Shown here: positions 9,735-20,737 of the stretch, one piece after another
How positions within the stretch are numbered: the first letter of the stretch is position 1
How the letters are laid out: each line of letters opens with the position of its first letter
Source: Ahaetulla prasina
Taxonomy: Eukaryota > Chordata > Lepidosauria > Squamata > Colubridae
Direction of reading: 5' to 3'
NCBI RefSeq assembly: GCF_028640845.1
Contig: NC_080541.1
Span: forward strand, 173,442,502-173,506,501
DNA: 64,000 nt
Notes under the pieces: model-generated
Database searches by the model: none
What the model was told of the DNA's origin: nothing
The model's input: only the letters and a program-made list of their open reading frames with translations
Made by a program: the position numbers and the translations under genes

Positions 9735-10300
9735 GATTTATTTTATTTATTTATTTATTTATTTTTGTCACAACAATATACATAAGCATCACACAAAATG
9801 GTTATATAGTATATAAACATATACAGTGTATGAGGAAATATGAAGAAGTATAAGCATATATGTATAAGAATAAAAAAACAATAGGACAGAAACAGTAGGC
9901 ACGTTTGTGCTCTTATGCACGCCCCTTATAATCCTTTTAGGAATGGGGTGAGATCAATAGTAGAAAGTTTTTGGTTAAAGCTTTTGGGATTATGGGAAGA
10001 GACCACAAAGTCAGGTAATGTGTTCCAAGCACTGATGATTCTGTTACAGGAGTCATATTTTCTGCAATCTAGATTGAAGCGGTTAACATTAAGTTTAAAT
10101 CTATTGGTTGCTCTTGTATTGTTGCAATTAAAGCTGAAGTAGCCATTGACAGGAAGGACATTACAATAGATGATTCTGTGAGTTAAACTTAGGTCTTGTC
10201 GAAGGCGACGGAGTTCTAAATTTTCTAAGCCTAGGATTTCAAGTCTGGTGGGATAAGGTATTTTGTTGTTTTCAGAGGAGTGGAGAACTCTTCTTGTAAA
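9735..10300 (-). pseudogene. LINE (CR1/L2-like supergroup) ORF2 C-terminus and 3' UTR
   Basis: The right-to-left frame gives a non-LTR ORF2 tail: LGLENLELRRLRQDLSLTHR, then a region ending in SAWNTLPDFVV (the W-N-x-L-P motif) and LTPFLKGL before a stop at about 9932. The 3' UTR then ends in an ATTT repeat at 9745-9775. The frame is open for over 100 codons. RT and endonuclease are absent. Related 3' ends are at 5430 and 56126. Confidence 0.7.
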
Positions 10301-10544
10301 ATATTTCTGGACACATGATCTAAGTACATTGTTGGCGCAGTGTAAACTAGCACCGTTAGGCTACTGTCTACGGAGATTTTCAGTCATCCAGGTCATGGTT
10401 GTCCCAAAGGCCCTTTTTCAAAAGGCAACTGGACTTTGGTTTTTCCATTGTAATAATCTGTCTTATTCTTTCATTAAGAAGTTGGAGCTGTGTTTCCTGC
10501 ACAGGTTTTTAGACTACTGCATTAAACCATGAAAGCATTAAAAG

Positions 10545-10799
10545 CAGCAGTGGGTTTCAGAAATGCTTAGCACCGGTTTGCCGCCCGCAAACTTCATGCG
10601 CGTGCGTGCCTTCCGTGCATGTGCCTGGCCTTCTGCACATGTGTTTTGCTCACGCATGCACCCTCCGTGCATTCACCTAGCCTCAGAAACATGGCTAAAT
10701 AGGACGTCTTTACGCTGGGGCGGATGGGCGGGATGGAGACGGGCCCACACAGTTGCTGCTACCAGTTCTGGTCCGAACTGGCTGAATATACCAGCTCTG
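10545..10799. mobile_element. hAT-type MITE, family G
   Basis: A perfect 8 bp duplication ATTAAAAG lies at 10537-10544 and 10800-10807. The start is CAGCAGTGGGTTTCAG and the right end GAATATACCAGCTCTG. The middle is GC-rich, with GCACATGTG-type motifs shared with 21495 and 23232. Confidence 0.88.
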
Positions 10800-10807
10800 A
10801 TTAAAAG

Positions 10808-11146
10808 GTTATTCAATTAGACACATATCTAGCTATCCTGCCAGAAAATATATATGGTCAAAATTTTGCAACTATTTATCTGTAAATTACTTCCAAGGAA
10901 AAATAGGATCAGCATCTATTTGTCATTGATTGAAAGCTGATTAACTGGGAGCAAATTTAAAGCAATTTCCTCAAAACAACAACAAATATTTTTAAGAAGT
11001 CATTCCACTTGCAAAGATATTTTTTCCCGTTCACAAACAGAACGCTGCATCTTACATGTGCCAAAGAAGCTTGACCCCCGCCCCCACCTTCATAATGGTT
11101 TCTTCTATTCACAAGTAAATTTAGTTGATCAGTTAAACTGCTGTAT
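10808..11146. other. No gene seen
   Basis: A unique-looking AT-rich stretch without recognised features. Confidence 0.5.
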
Positions 11147-11590
11147 TTTTTGGACAATAAGATGCACTGGAGTATAAGACCAAGATTTTTGAAGAGGAGA
11201 ACAAGAAAAAAAAATAGTTTTTGGCCTCAGCGCGTCCAGTTTTTGTCCCCAGAAGCACTCTGCAGGCCTCCCAAACCCTCTGCACATCCTGTTTTTGTGA
11301 AAAACAGGCCCGTTTTCATGAAAAATTGGCCCATTTTTGACCTCCCAACCCCCCCCCCACATCTCGTTTTTGCCCTCCCTGGCCCCCAGGAGCACACTGC
11401 AGGCCTCCCAAACCCTCTGCACATCCTGTTTTTGTGAAAAAATGGGCCTGTTTTTGGCAAAAATGGGACATGTGGGGCAGGGTTTCGGAAGGCTAAAAAT
11501 AGCTGTATTCGGTGTATATGACACACCAACATTTCCACCCTCTCTAAGGGGGGAAAAAGTGCATATTATACTCCCAAATGTACAGTACTT
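11147..11590. mobile_element. MITE, family K, with internal duplicated module
   Basis: Left end CTGTATTTTTTGGACAATAAG; right part CACCCTCTCTAAGGGGGG..TATTATACTCCCAAATGTACAG. Inside, a module of about 150 bp (CCCAGAAGCACTCTGCAGGC .. CCATTTTTGACC) occurs twice, making overlapping spurious frames on both strands at 11129-11597. Confidence 0.65.
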
Positions 11591-12242
11591 AAGATAGTGA
11601 AATTTGGCTTTCTTTCACTAGATGATGGCTTACCTCACCAGCCTTGGATGTGAGTTCCTGAGAAATGGCAGATTCTAAACCACTCTTTCCATCCTTGTTG
11701 CCCTTCAGACAAACTGAGCTTAGAGTTCTCCTGATTCCTGTGCACCAAACTCCACTATGGATGCTTTAATTTATATTTTGACAATGTGAGGCTGGAGAAG
11801 GAACCACTTGTACACTCAGCAATTATTGCAGGTTAATTAAAGCCCTTCCTCATTTCTTGTGGCATTGTTCTCTGAACAGCTTTCCAACCTGACTCAAATT
11901 TCCATTTACATGGTTTGCTTACTTACAGGTAACGTTATACATCTCTTGGTGTATTCTTGCAGGAATTTTATTTTACAGTGTTCTTAAGAACATGTGAATT
12001 CATTCTGTTTAAACTGTTTCTATGCAATGGAAAATGGGATAAGAGGAAACAAATTATGTAGCAACTCCCAAAAAATATGTTTCAGCCTACAGTATTGGAC
12101 AAAATTGCATGATCTGCTTCCTGGCCTGTTACTGTACATGTTTCTATAAGTAGATATTTGAATTTCTCTCCAAGTGTAACAAAGAACAGTGCTTCTGGAC
12201 TTGATATCTTATCATATTAGGACTTCATATCCATATCATATT
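11591..12242. other. No gene seen
   Basis: No recognised repeat or coding signal. Confidence 0.5.
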
Positions 12243-12472
12243 AGGAGCTGGTGGCACAGTGGTTAGAATGCAGTATTGCAGGCTAATTCTGCTGATTGCC
12301 GGCAGTTCAATTCTCAACAGCTCAAGGTTAACTCCACCTACCATCCTTCTGAGGTAGCTAAAATACGGATCCAGATTGTTGGATGCCATATGCTGATACT
12401 GTAAACCGCTCAGAGAGGGCCATAAAGCACTATGAAGTGGTATATAAGTCTCAGTGCTATTGCTCTATCTGG
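12243..12472 (+). mobile_element. tRNA-derived SINE, family 2
   Basis: It contains GGTGGCACAGTGGTTAGAAT (A-box side), GCCGGCAGTTCAATTCTCA (B-box side), the CAGATTGTTGGATGCCATAT body and a GTATATAAGTCTCAGTGC tail ending in TTGCT. Confidence 0.85.
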
Positions 12473-12565
12473 AATTGTATGGCAACTGCCAAGACCTCTA
12501 GAAGATCCCTAGATCTTGGCAGAGGCTGCTAGATTGGGAAGAACCCCAACTATAGTTTTGGGTGA

Positions 12566-12820
12566 TGGCAAAGCTAAAGAGCCAGTGCTGTCCGAAGTCA
12601 TCTCCGTGGTCATGTGGCCAGAATGGCCAAAGGTGCACAGAAGGTGATCCCTATTTTTCTACTTGCATTTTTTACGTGCTTTCGAACTGCTAGGTTGGCA
12701 AATACTGGGACAAGTAACGGGAGCTCAACCCATTACGTGGCACTAGGGATTTGAACCTCTGAACTGTCGACCTTTCGATTGACAAGCTCAGAGTCTTAGC
12801 CACTGAGCCACCACATCCCC
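12566..12820 (-). mobile_element. Sauria-type SINE, 3'-truncated
   Basis: The reverse complement shows the tRNA-related head (GGATGTGGTGGCTCAGTGGC, then GGTTCAAATCCC-type B box) and body (ACGTAAAAAATGCAAGTAG). The BovB-like ACCTTT tail is missing. Confidence 0.85.
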
Positions 12821-13076
12821 TCATAGAAATAGATAGAAATATGTATCCCAACAAAGAGATACCTGAATCCAATTAGGCGGACAACATGTCTAGTTGCTTG
12901 CTATCCATCAAAGAATGCAGTATCCTCCAGAAAAGTCTCAAGAATAATATAGATGATATTAATGAGTTACAATTCTTTGCAGCCTTAGAAATAGCATTTA
13001 AAACCAGAGGATTTGCCATATAAAGACAAGAAAACAATCATAAAACAGACCAGAATAATATAGAAGAAGATGAGGA

Positions 13077-13152
13077 CTAATGATGTTACCTAAATGAGTC
13101 ATGAAATTTCTGGAAGTGAACCACCAAGCTCAGAGAGCATCAAGGACTTCAC
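13077..13152 (+). repeat. Penelope-like pLTR fragment with degraded hammerhead core
   Basis: CTAATGA (13077), a TGTTACC..-type stem region and GAAA (13103) are followed by AACCACCAAGCTCAGAGAGC, a phrase shared with 21740 and 54100. The ancestral CTGATGA and GTC are mutated, so it is presumably inactive. Confidence 0.45.
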
Positions 13153-13159
13153 TTGAAAT

Positions 13160-13685
13160 TGGATATTAAGATGATCTATTCTGAAATTATGTTTGTTGGT
13201 AAATACCTTTAATTTGCAAGAGATTTTAATGAGAAGAGCCATTGTATTTTCTTTCAAGCTACCATAGTTAGCGCCAGGATTTGATCTGTATAGGATAAAG
13301 TAATTATGATGTAAAAAAAAATAAGAACAGAGATAATTTGTACCTTATTTAGTCTTTGGTCTTCTGGAACAATGATATAACCTACTATCTTACAGAAGTG
13401 AGGCATTCACAGAAGTTAAACCATGGACAGAGTTAGATGGATTGTACTTCATATGCATCAAGCAGAACAAAATCGAAGTATATTATCCAGACTATCAGTA
13501 GAATATATGTTGATTCATAGTAAGAATTCTTTAGGGGACTTCAGATCATGCCCAGAAAAACTGTCTGGATGAGTTCATGTGAGGCACCAGGAGTGAGCTC
13601 AGTTCAAAAGTGACTCACTTTCAAACAAAATGAAAATGACAAGTGGAATTTGACCAGTGTGGGATTATTATGTTTTCTTTCTTTC
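13160..13685. other. No gene seen
   Basis: AT-rich unique sequence. Confidence 0.45.
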
Positions 13686-14140
13686 CTGTATACTGCACGA
13701 ATCAAGAAGAGGGCCGTGAAAATATTTACAGATCCCTCACATCCAGGACCTAAACTGTTTCAACTCCTACCCTCAAAACGACGCTATAGAGCACTGCACA
13801 CCAGAACAACTAGACACAAAAACAGTTTTTTCCCGAAGGCCACCACTCTGCTAAACAAATAATTCCCTCAACACTGTCAAACTACTTACTAAATCTGCAC
13901 TACTATTAATCTTCTCATCGTTCCCATCACCAATCTCTTTCCACATATGACTGTATGACTGTAACTTTGTTACTGGCAATCCTTATGATTTATATTGATA
14001 TATTGACCATCATTTGTGTTGTAAATGTTGTACCTTGATGAACGTATATTTTCTTTTATGTGCACTGAGAGCATATGCACCAAGACAAATTCCTTGTGTG
14101 TCCAATCACACTTGGCCAATAAAAAATTCTATTCTTTAAT
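13686..14140 (+). pseudogene. LINE ORF2 C-terminus and 3' end, 5'-truncated
   Basis: The frame reads CTGTATACTGCACG onward, giving IKKRAVKIFTDPSHPGPKLF, LLPSKRRYRALHTRTTRHKN and SFFPKATTLLNK before a stop at about 13860. This is a conserved tail of a CR1/L2-supergroup ORF2. The 3' UTR ends CACTTGGCCAATAAAAAATTC-TATTCT. A near-identical copy is at 54168-54705 and the same 3' end lies reversed at 31004-31120. Confidence 0.75.
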
Positions 14141-14985
14141 ATTCTTCTATGCAGGGGTTTCTATAGGGCAAGGTTTTAAAAAAAATCACAGTGTAATTGA
14201 AACGATGCCTGATTTTTTTTTTATATGTTCCATTGAATTCTGTTCATAAAACTAGGCAGAGCATCTCTCATCCTGATGCGACCATCTCTTCATTTAAAAA
14301 ATATATATATATATCCTGCAGAGACCCCTGTTTCTATGTCAAGGTTGCTTGCTTCCTGAAATTTAAGACTGGGAAACATGCATTCTGCAGTCCAAATTCT
14401 TATTGGGAAAAAGTGTACAGGATGTAAACTGGGCTGGATAAGTTGATTTCCTTGGGTTTTGTTTTATCTTGTAAAGCAAAAAAAAAAAAAAAAAAGAGCT
14501 CATTTTTTTATGGGAAGGTGGCAGATGGGAGACTCTTCTATCATATAAAAGAAAATGCCAGTATGGCTATAAAGGAATTCAGACCTTCCAGACATTTAAA
14601 AAAAAGACGTTGTCCTGCCAAAATAATCCCAGCTGGTTTTCATAGGACGAGAACTTTCATTTAAAAATAACAACAACAACAGCAAAAGCTACCAATGACA
14701 GAGGTTTCCTACACTTTGATGAATGAGAGAGAGAGAGAGAGCAGGCCCCAAATGCTGGGACAGACATTTTTAATAGCCCAATTGCTCAATTAATTTCCAG
14801 CTCCTTCTCTTTCCACCGCCCACTTTTAATGTGAAAATCATCATAATTCCTCACAGATTAGTATAGATAGAAGCTGACGGACTTTCCTGCTCAGGGTATT
14901 TGCAGGACATAATTCATTCATAAAGCTATAATGCACTCATCTATCATCTGAATTTTTTTCTCCCCTTTCCTCTCTCCACTCGCCC
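14141..14985. other. No gene seen; A-rich and GA simple sequences
   Basis: Short A runs at 14480-14497 and a GA run at 14726-14741. No coding or transposon signal was recognised. Confidence 0.45.
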
Positions 14986-14989
14986 TTTC

Positions 14990-15160
14990 TGTTTCTGCTT
15001 GGGGCTCTTTAGAAGTCTCTGGGCGCTGATGTATTAGCCCGCATATGCAAGCTATGAATTATCAACTGAAAGAAGTCAATTATCCACTCCAAAAATGAGC
15101 GTCTGGGCACCAATAGCCCGAGGGGCCTCTTTTGTATTTACGAAATGATTTCATGGCAAG
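14990..15160. other. Candidate conserved noncoding element
   Basis: Repeat-free, of moderate complexity, with homeodomain-like TGAATTAT, TCAATTATCC and ATTAGCC motifs. It resembles conserved enhancers in texture, but that is an impression only. Confidence 0.25.
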
Positions 15161-15175
15161 TAGAAATAGTGCAGG

Positions 15176-15222
15176 GTGTGTGTGTATGTGTGTGTGTGTG
15201 CGTGTGTGTATGTGCGTGTAGG
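15176..15222. repeat. (TG)n microsatellite, interrupted
   Basis: GT/GTGTAT/GCGTG units, giving a poly(Cys-Val) frame that is not a gene. Confidence 0.9.
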
Positions 15223-15864
15223 TGGGTGGGTGTAAGGTTGTATATGCCTACATCTCTTGGGGGAGCCTTTTCCAGTCTCTCCCCACTCTTTTTCTACCCA
15301 CATTGTACCTTCTGGAGAGCAGAAGTTGGACAGCAGAGGTGAAAATGGTTGGTAAAGGATAGATGAATGGAGTCAGGCAGGCACGAACTATTTTAAACTT
15401 TTAATACAATAATCCATTTTTATATACACCTATTCTTATGACTGATTTCCGCATGCTATAAAGCAGGCTTGCTTAGCAGCTATACTGCTTTTTAAAATTC
15501 TGACAGGTCTTAGCCCAGCTTTCAGTCAAAAAGTAGAGCCGAGGCTGACGCTAACAGCTAATGGGAAACCAGTATATTGGATTGTTGGAAATCAATCCAA
15601 TACGCTTGTGTCTTGTGCCCATCACATCGATTTATTTCCTTTCTCACTCAACCACAAATAGAACCACAAGAGAATCAAAAGGTCCTCTGAGAATAGCAGA
15701 TTTTCCACAGCATAACATGGAACAACAGGCTTCAGTCGAATCAAGGCAGGATTGAGTTTTGGGGTCCGCTGGCTCAGAGACTATGTCATCTTTAGTGCTG
15801 GATGGGTTTGCACTGCCCCAAACAGACCCAGTGTGCAATCTGACGATCCCCACAGATTCGTGAC

Positions 15865-16260
15865 TCCTGCTTGAAGTGCAGGTGGCAGTTAGTGGCCAGG
15901 ATGGCTTTTGCATCCTACTGCCACCGTTTGCCTCCCACCGACCCGTGCGCTCTCACAGGGTGGGACTCCTCAGGGTGCCATCAGCCAAGCAATACCGGCT
16001 GGCGGCCCCCAGGGGAAGGGCCTTCTCTGTGGGGGCTCCCACCCTCTGAAATGAACTTCCCCCAGGACTTCGACAACTTCCTGACCTTCGGACTTTCCGC
16101 CGCGAGCTGAAGATGTATCTATTCTTCCACGCAGGACTGGCATAGAATTTTAGCATTTTTATTATCGGGTTTTTAAATTTTAATGGGTTTTATGGTTTTA
16201 AATGTATTTTAAATCAGGGCCAAATTGAATAAGTTTTTTAATTATTGATTTTATTTGTTT
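15865..16260 (+). pseudogene. L2-like LINE ORF2 C-terminus, 5'-truncated
   Basis: The DNA closely parallels 23610-23850: CCGACCCGTGCGCTCTCACA, GGCTGGCGGCCCCCAGGGG, GGGCCTTCTCTGTGGGGGCTC and TTCCGCCGCGAGCTGAAG. In 23539 the same segment encodes the GRAFSVGAPTLWNELP motif of L2-like ORF2 tails. Here the frame is shifted. It ends at the trinucleotide repeat at 16264. Confidence 0.7.
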
Positions 16261-16262
16261 TG

Positions 16263-16263
<1 letters not shown>

Positions 16264-16356
<93 letters not shown>

Positions 16357-16357
16357 G
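16264..16357. repeat. (ATC)n(ATT)n microsatellite
   Basis: About 14 CAT units grade into about 17 TTA units. Confidence 0.97.
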
Positions 16358-16458
16358 CAGAGCTTTGGTTATGCACTAGTTGTGCTTGTTCCTAGACCAG
16401 TCACTCATGCTGTCCTTACCTCCCAAGTGGACTATTGTAATGTGCTCTGCATGGGGTT

Positions 16459-16744
16459 TAGAGGTGAGTTTCAGCAGGTTCTGACCAGTTCTGGAGATCC
16501 GGTAGTGGAAATTTTGAGTAGTTCAGAGAACTGGTAGTAAAAATTCTGACTGGCCCCACCCCCGTCTATTCTCTGCCTCCCAAGTCCCAGCTGATCAGGA
16601 GGAAATGGGGATTATGCAGTATCCTTCCCCTGGAATGGGGAGGGAATGGAGATTTTACAGTATCTTTCCCCTGCCATGCCCATCAAGCCATGCTCACCAA
16701 GCCACACCCATAGAATTGGTAAAAAATTTTGAAACCCACCACTG
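16459..16744. mobile_element. hAT-type MITE, family G
   Basis: ATGGGGTT (16451-16458) and ATGTGGTT (16745-16752) are a 7/8 target duplication. The right end AAACCCACCACTG and the internal GCAGTATCCTTCCCCTGGAA identify the family. Confidence 0.88.
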
Positions 16745-16999
16745 ATGTGGTTGCCTTTGAAGAGTATCTGGAAGCTCAAACTGGCGTAAAAATGCAGCAG
16801 CATGGGCAGTTATCTGTTCTCCGAGAATGGAACAGGTTATACCTGTGTTGTGCAAGCTGGATTGGTTGCCAGTTTGCTTCCAGGTCCAATTCAAGGTGCT
16901 AGTTTTGACCTTTAAAGTCATGGCATGGAGATGGGTTATCCAAAGGACTCCCTCCACCCAATTACATCGACAGGTCCAGCAAAAGAAGTATCCTGTGGG

Positions 17000-17661
17000 C
17001 AGTAGTGATATTCACTTATCTTCGCTATTGGTTCGCAATTGTGAGCATGTGTGCCACTTCTGCACATGTGCAGAGCATCCATGATGACGTCTGGGCAGGT
17101 AGGCGGAGCCTTCTGCCGCTGTTGTGACTCCAGCCCCCGAACCTGGCCCCATGCCCGAAAGTGACTCCGAAAGTGAGGGGGAAGGGCCGGTAAGGCTTAC
17201 CTCAGGAGCACCGATTCCTTTGGCTCAGCTCCAGGAGCCAGAACCAGACCAGTCGGAGGACATAATGAGGCCATCATCCCCTGATTCCTCCCTTCCCCAG
17301 GCTACGCCTTCAGACCCAGCTGATAATAATAATAATCAAGCTTGGCTTGACCCGTGCTTCAGAAGATTAGAGAGGTGGCGTCATCAAAAGGAAGGATATA
17401 TAAGGAGCTTTGGGACTGCTTTCACTCCACGGGAAGCAAAAGTTTAGCTGAACCGTTTCAAAAAGAGCTGAAAGTCTTGCTACATGAGTCATTTGTTTGA
17501 ACTTTGGCAGGCAGCTGCGATTTCTCTGCCAGGACTGATAAGAGCCGTGACTCCACTGGCTAAAGGCCAGCTTGTGGGTCTGAAGTGGGGAAGGAGACAG
17601 AACAGCCACTGCCATTACCGGTTCGCTCAAATCAGGTAGAACCAGTTGAATAGCACCACTG
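17000..17661. mobile_element. hAT-type MITE, family G, holding a solo LTR
   Basis: CCTGTGGG (16992-16999) and GCTGTGGG (17662-17669) flank it. The ends are CAGTAGTGATATTCAC and AATAGCACCACTG. The MITE itself is only about 177 bp once the LTR at 17120-17604 is removed. Confidence 0.88.
17120..17604 (+). mobile_element. Solo LTR, family L, with intact U3 reading frame
   Basis: TGTTGTGACTCC..GAGACAGAACA is flanked by GCCGC (17115-17119) and GCCAC (17605-17609), a 5 bp duplication with one change. A TATA box (GGATATATAAGG) lies at about 17393. An uninterrupted frame of about 107 codons spans 17124-17447: a proline- and acid-rich N-terminal part (EPGPMPESDSESEGEG) followed by DPCFRRLERWRHQKEG. 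The same arrangement occurs in the other two family members. It is not known to be expressed. Confidence 0.8.
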
Positions 17662-18229
17662 GCTGTGGGTCAGCAACAGAATCTCACCTGGCAGGACCTA
17701 GGAGATGGACATTTTCTGCTGTGGCATGTGCCCTGTGGAACATTCTCCCCTCTTTCCAATGTGAGATTGGCTTCATCCTTGACATACTTCCAGAAATCCC
17801 TTTAAAAAATGGCTGTGTCAGAAGGCCTGGGAATCTCAAAAGAAACAATGATTTGATGAGATGGCTAAATAGTTTCCATCACCAGTTTGCTCTACTGTCC
17901 TGTCATTAATAATATTGTTGATGTCTTTCAACTGTAATTATTTTCATATTTTAATCTTATAATCCTTTTTTATTGTAAGCCACTTAGAGTCACTTCATTG
18001 TGAACCGGGTGATTATATAAATATGATAAATAAATGTTTAGGGAAATGAGGTCATTAGGCAGAATTCTAGAAAGGTTTTGATAGCTCATTGTAGGCTTTG
18101 GAATTGGAGCTTAATAGAAGTATTCCTGACTCTCCCCTACCACCACTTAAGAGGGAAAGTTTAATATTATCCTAGGCAGCCAATTCAATAAACTTCTTGC
18201 TTATGGCTGGAAGCCTGGAATGGAATGAG

Positions 18230-18640
18230 ATGTTCTTTGCGTCATCTTATAGTTTTGCTTGGCTCCTCTGATTTGTTGCTTGGATAGTCTTTTCATTTAA
18301 ATAAAATTGTTTTTTGATATATTTCTACAGAGATTTTTCCCTTGATTCCAGATCTATATTTGAGGGTTTTTTTTTCCCCTTAATCATCATGGAGCAGAAG
18401 GACATTAATTCAGATGTAAGGTAAATTGTTTGGAAGTGCTAAGAGATTAGCTCTTCTTTAAATGTTTTGCTCGTGACAGGTAAATTGCAGGTTAAGTGCA
18501 AAAGCAGCATTAACAGGGGAGCTCCTGGCTTCCGCAAATCCACCTTGGCCTTTAATCTGAATACAAAAGGAGGGAAGGAATTAAATTTGACCCTTGAATA
18601 CATGGCTTGTTCAATCACAAGCTTATTTGGTAAACTCTTC
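18230..18640. other. Unique sequence; possible conserved noncoding element
   Basis: No repeats recognised. 18470-18620 (GGTAAATTGCAGGTTAAGTG onward) has the balanced, motif-rich look of a conserved noncoding block. Weakly supported. Confidence 0.22.
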
Positions 18641-19094
18641 TAAAGATGCTTTTGTTTTTTGTCTGTGATCACCTCAAGCAGGTACAAGAATGCTCTCAAT
18701 AACAAACTCTTTATGTACTTTTGAATAGGTCTTATAACTAGAGTCCTTTGCTTTTCACCTTCTAGCCATACAGAGTTTCTAATGGTTTCACAGGAAAACA
18801 GTTCATTTCCTTTGTTGTGTGAGAGACAAACATTATTCCATGTTATAACATTTTGAAATATACTGTCTGCATTACTGGATAATTAAGAGGAACATTATGT
18901 TGTATTGCTGGTTGTATGAAAAATATTGTGAACCCTTTCAGAGCTTTTTTTAAATAAATAAATAAATAAATACACAGAAGCATCACTGAAATTCAATAGA
19001 TGACTAGAGAGAGAGCTTTGTTTCAGGGAAGAATTGGTAAAGGATGCTTAGGACATCAAACAATCTGCATGGAAGCTTATAGAATGCCAAGACT

Positions 19095-20215
19095 CTGCAC
19101 TCTAGAAAAAGTGCAGAGAAGAGCAACAAAGATGATTAGGGGATTGGAGGCTAAAGCATATGAAGAATGGTTGCAGGAACTGGGTATGTCTAGTTTAATG
19201 AAAAGAAGGGCTAAGGGAGACATGATATGTGTATTCCAATATCTCAGGGGCTGCCACAAAGAAGAGGGAGTCAAACTATTCTCCAAAGCACCTGAGGGTA
19301 GGACAAGAAGCAATGGGTGGAAGCTAATCAAGGAGAGAAGCAACTTAGAACTAAGAAATTTCCTGACAGTTAGAACAATTAATCAGTGGAACAACTTGCC
19401 TCCAGAAGTTGTGAATGCTCTAACACTGGAAGTTTTTAAGAAAACGTTGGATAACCATTTGTCTGAAGTGGTGTAGGGTTTCCTGCCTAAGCAGGGGGTT
19501 GGACTAACATAACATAACATAACATAACATCAGAGTTGGAAGGGACCTTGGAGGCCTTCTAGTCCAACCCCCTGCCCAGGCAGGAAACCCTACACCATCT
19601 CAGTCAGATGGTTATCCAACATTTTCTTAAAAATTTCCAGTGTTGGAGCATTCACAACTTCTGAAGGCAAGTCGTTCCACTTATTAATTGTTCTAACTGT
19701 CAGGAAATTTCTCCTTAGTTCTAAGTTGCTTCTTTCTTTGATCAGTTTCCACCCATTGCTTCTTGTTCTACCCTCAGGTGCTTTGGAGAACAGCCCGACT
19801 CCCTCTTCTTTGTGGCAGCCCCTGAGATATTGGAACACAGCTATCATGTCTCCCCTAGTCCTTCTTTTTGTTAAACTAGACATGCCCAGTTCCTGCAACC
19901 GTTCTTCATATGTTTTATCCTCCAGTCCCCTAATCATCTTTGTTGCTCTTCTCTGCACTCTTTCTAGAGTCTCAACATCTTTTTTACATTGTGGCGACCA
20001 AAACTGGATGCAATATTCCAAGTGTGGCCTTACCAAGGCATTATAAAGTGGTACTAGCACTTCACGTGATCTTGATTCTATCCCTCTGTTTATGCAGCCC
20101 AGAACTGTGTTGGCTTTTTTAACAGCTGCTGCACACTGCTGGCTCATATCTAGATGGTTATCCACTAGAAGACCTCCAAGTCCCTTCCAACTCTGTTATT
20201 CTATTCTATTTTATT
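19095..20215 (+). pseudogene. CR1 LINE ORF2 C-terminus and 3' UTR, split by another CR1
   Basis: The open frame gives the CR1 C-terminal signature: [38 protein letters not shown], then [18 protein letters not shown]. The stop is at about 19474. The 3' UTR reads GGGGGTTGGACT at 19507, is interrupted, and resumes at 20166 as AGAAGACCTCCAAGTCCCTT with an ATTCTATTCTATT tail. It is 5'-truncated. Confidence 0.85.
19508..20165 (-). pseudogene. CR1 LINE 3' fragment inserted tail-to-tail in the plus-strand CR1
   Basis: The minus frame 20165-19590 (191 codons) is open and matches the CR1 ORF2 end: [66 protein letters not shown]. Its 3' UTR ends in an ATGTT repeat (AACAT on the plus strand, 19508-19530). 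Coding capacity is limited to this C-terminal thumb-like region, and no RT catalytic motif is present. The two CR1 copies are related, making a roughly 400 bp imperfect palindrome. Confidence 0.88.
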
Positions 20216-20507
20216 CTAAAACTGAATTGTACTCTGTGTTGAAGAAACTATAGATAATGACTTCCAGAAACTAGCTACAAACTTCTCTCTGTTGACAATA
20301 AAGCCCGGTTGAGCCCCTCAGGTTTTAATTTGTGCGTACCCTTAATGTAAAAATATACTATATTAGTACCAAAATATGGAAATTCATCCTTCAACCTTAG
20401 AGGACTGCAATGCTCCCAGATTTTGCTATCACTGTTAATAACATGTAGGCTCGAAGATGAACTTCAGTGTTTCATAAAGAATACTCTGCAATTTCATATT
20501 AAGATCC

Positions 20508-20737
20508 ATAGTGGAGCAACGGTTAGAGTGCAGTACTGCAGGCTAATTTGATTCTTACGAGGTTGACATAGATTAGTTTAAATTCTCTCTAAGGTTGACT
20601 CAGCCATCCATCCTTCTGAGGTTGGTAAAATGAGGACCCAGATTGTTGGGGGCAAAATGCTGACTCTGTAAACTGCTTAGATAAGGCTGTAAAAGTCTGT
20701 AAAGTGGTATATAAGTCTACATGCTATTGCTATTACA
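20508..20737 (+). mobile_element. tRNA-derived SINE, family 2
   Basis: GGAGCAACGGTTAGAGTGCAG head, CAGATTGTTGGGGGCAAAAT body and TATATAAGTCTACATGCTATTGC tail. Confidence 0.85.

Larger units (their letters stand above)
16365..18040 (+). pseudogene. L2-like LINE relic carrying two MITEs (one with a solo LTR)
   Basis: Three separated blocks form one decayed ORF2 tail: 16365-16458 (THAVLTSQVDYCNVL, matching the usual TSRLDYCN-type motif), 16745-16999 (CKLDWLPVCFQVQFKVLVLT) and 17662-17850 (AGPRRWTFSAVACALWNILP, the W-N-x-L-P motif). The 3' UTR follows, with TGTAAGCCACTTAGAGTCAC and an ATAAATAAATG end at about 18035. The interruptions are MITEs at 16459-16744 and 17000-17661, each with an 8 bp duplication. 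Confidence 0.75.

Noticed and set aside
11129..11597. Two to four overlapping frames of about 90-130 codons on both strands
   Set aside because: All lie in a family K MITE with a duplicated module, so the frames reflect its composition.
19590..20165. 191-codon intact frame as a host gene
   Set aside because: Its residues match the C-terminal part of CR1 ORF2 and the 3' UTR and tail follow.
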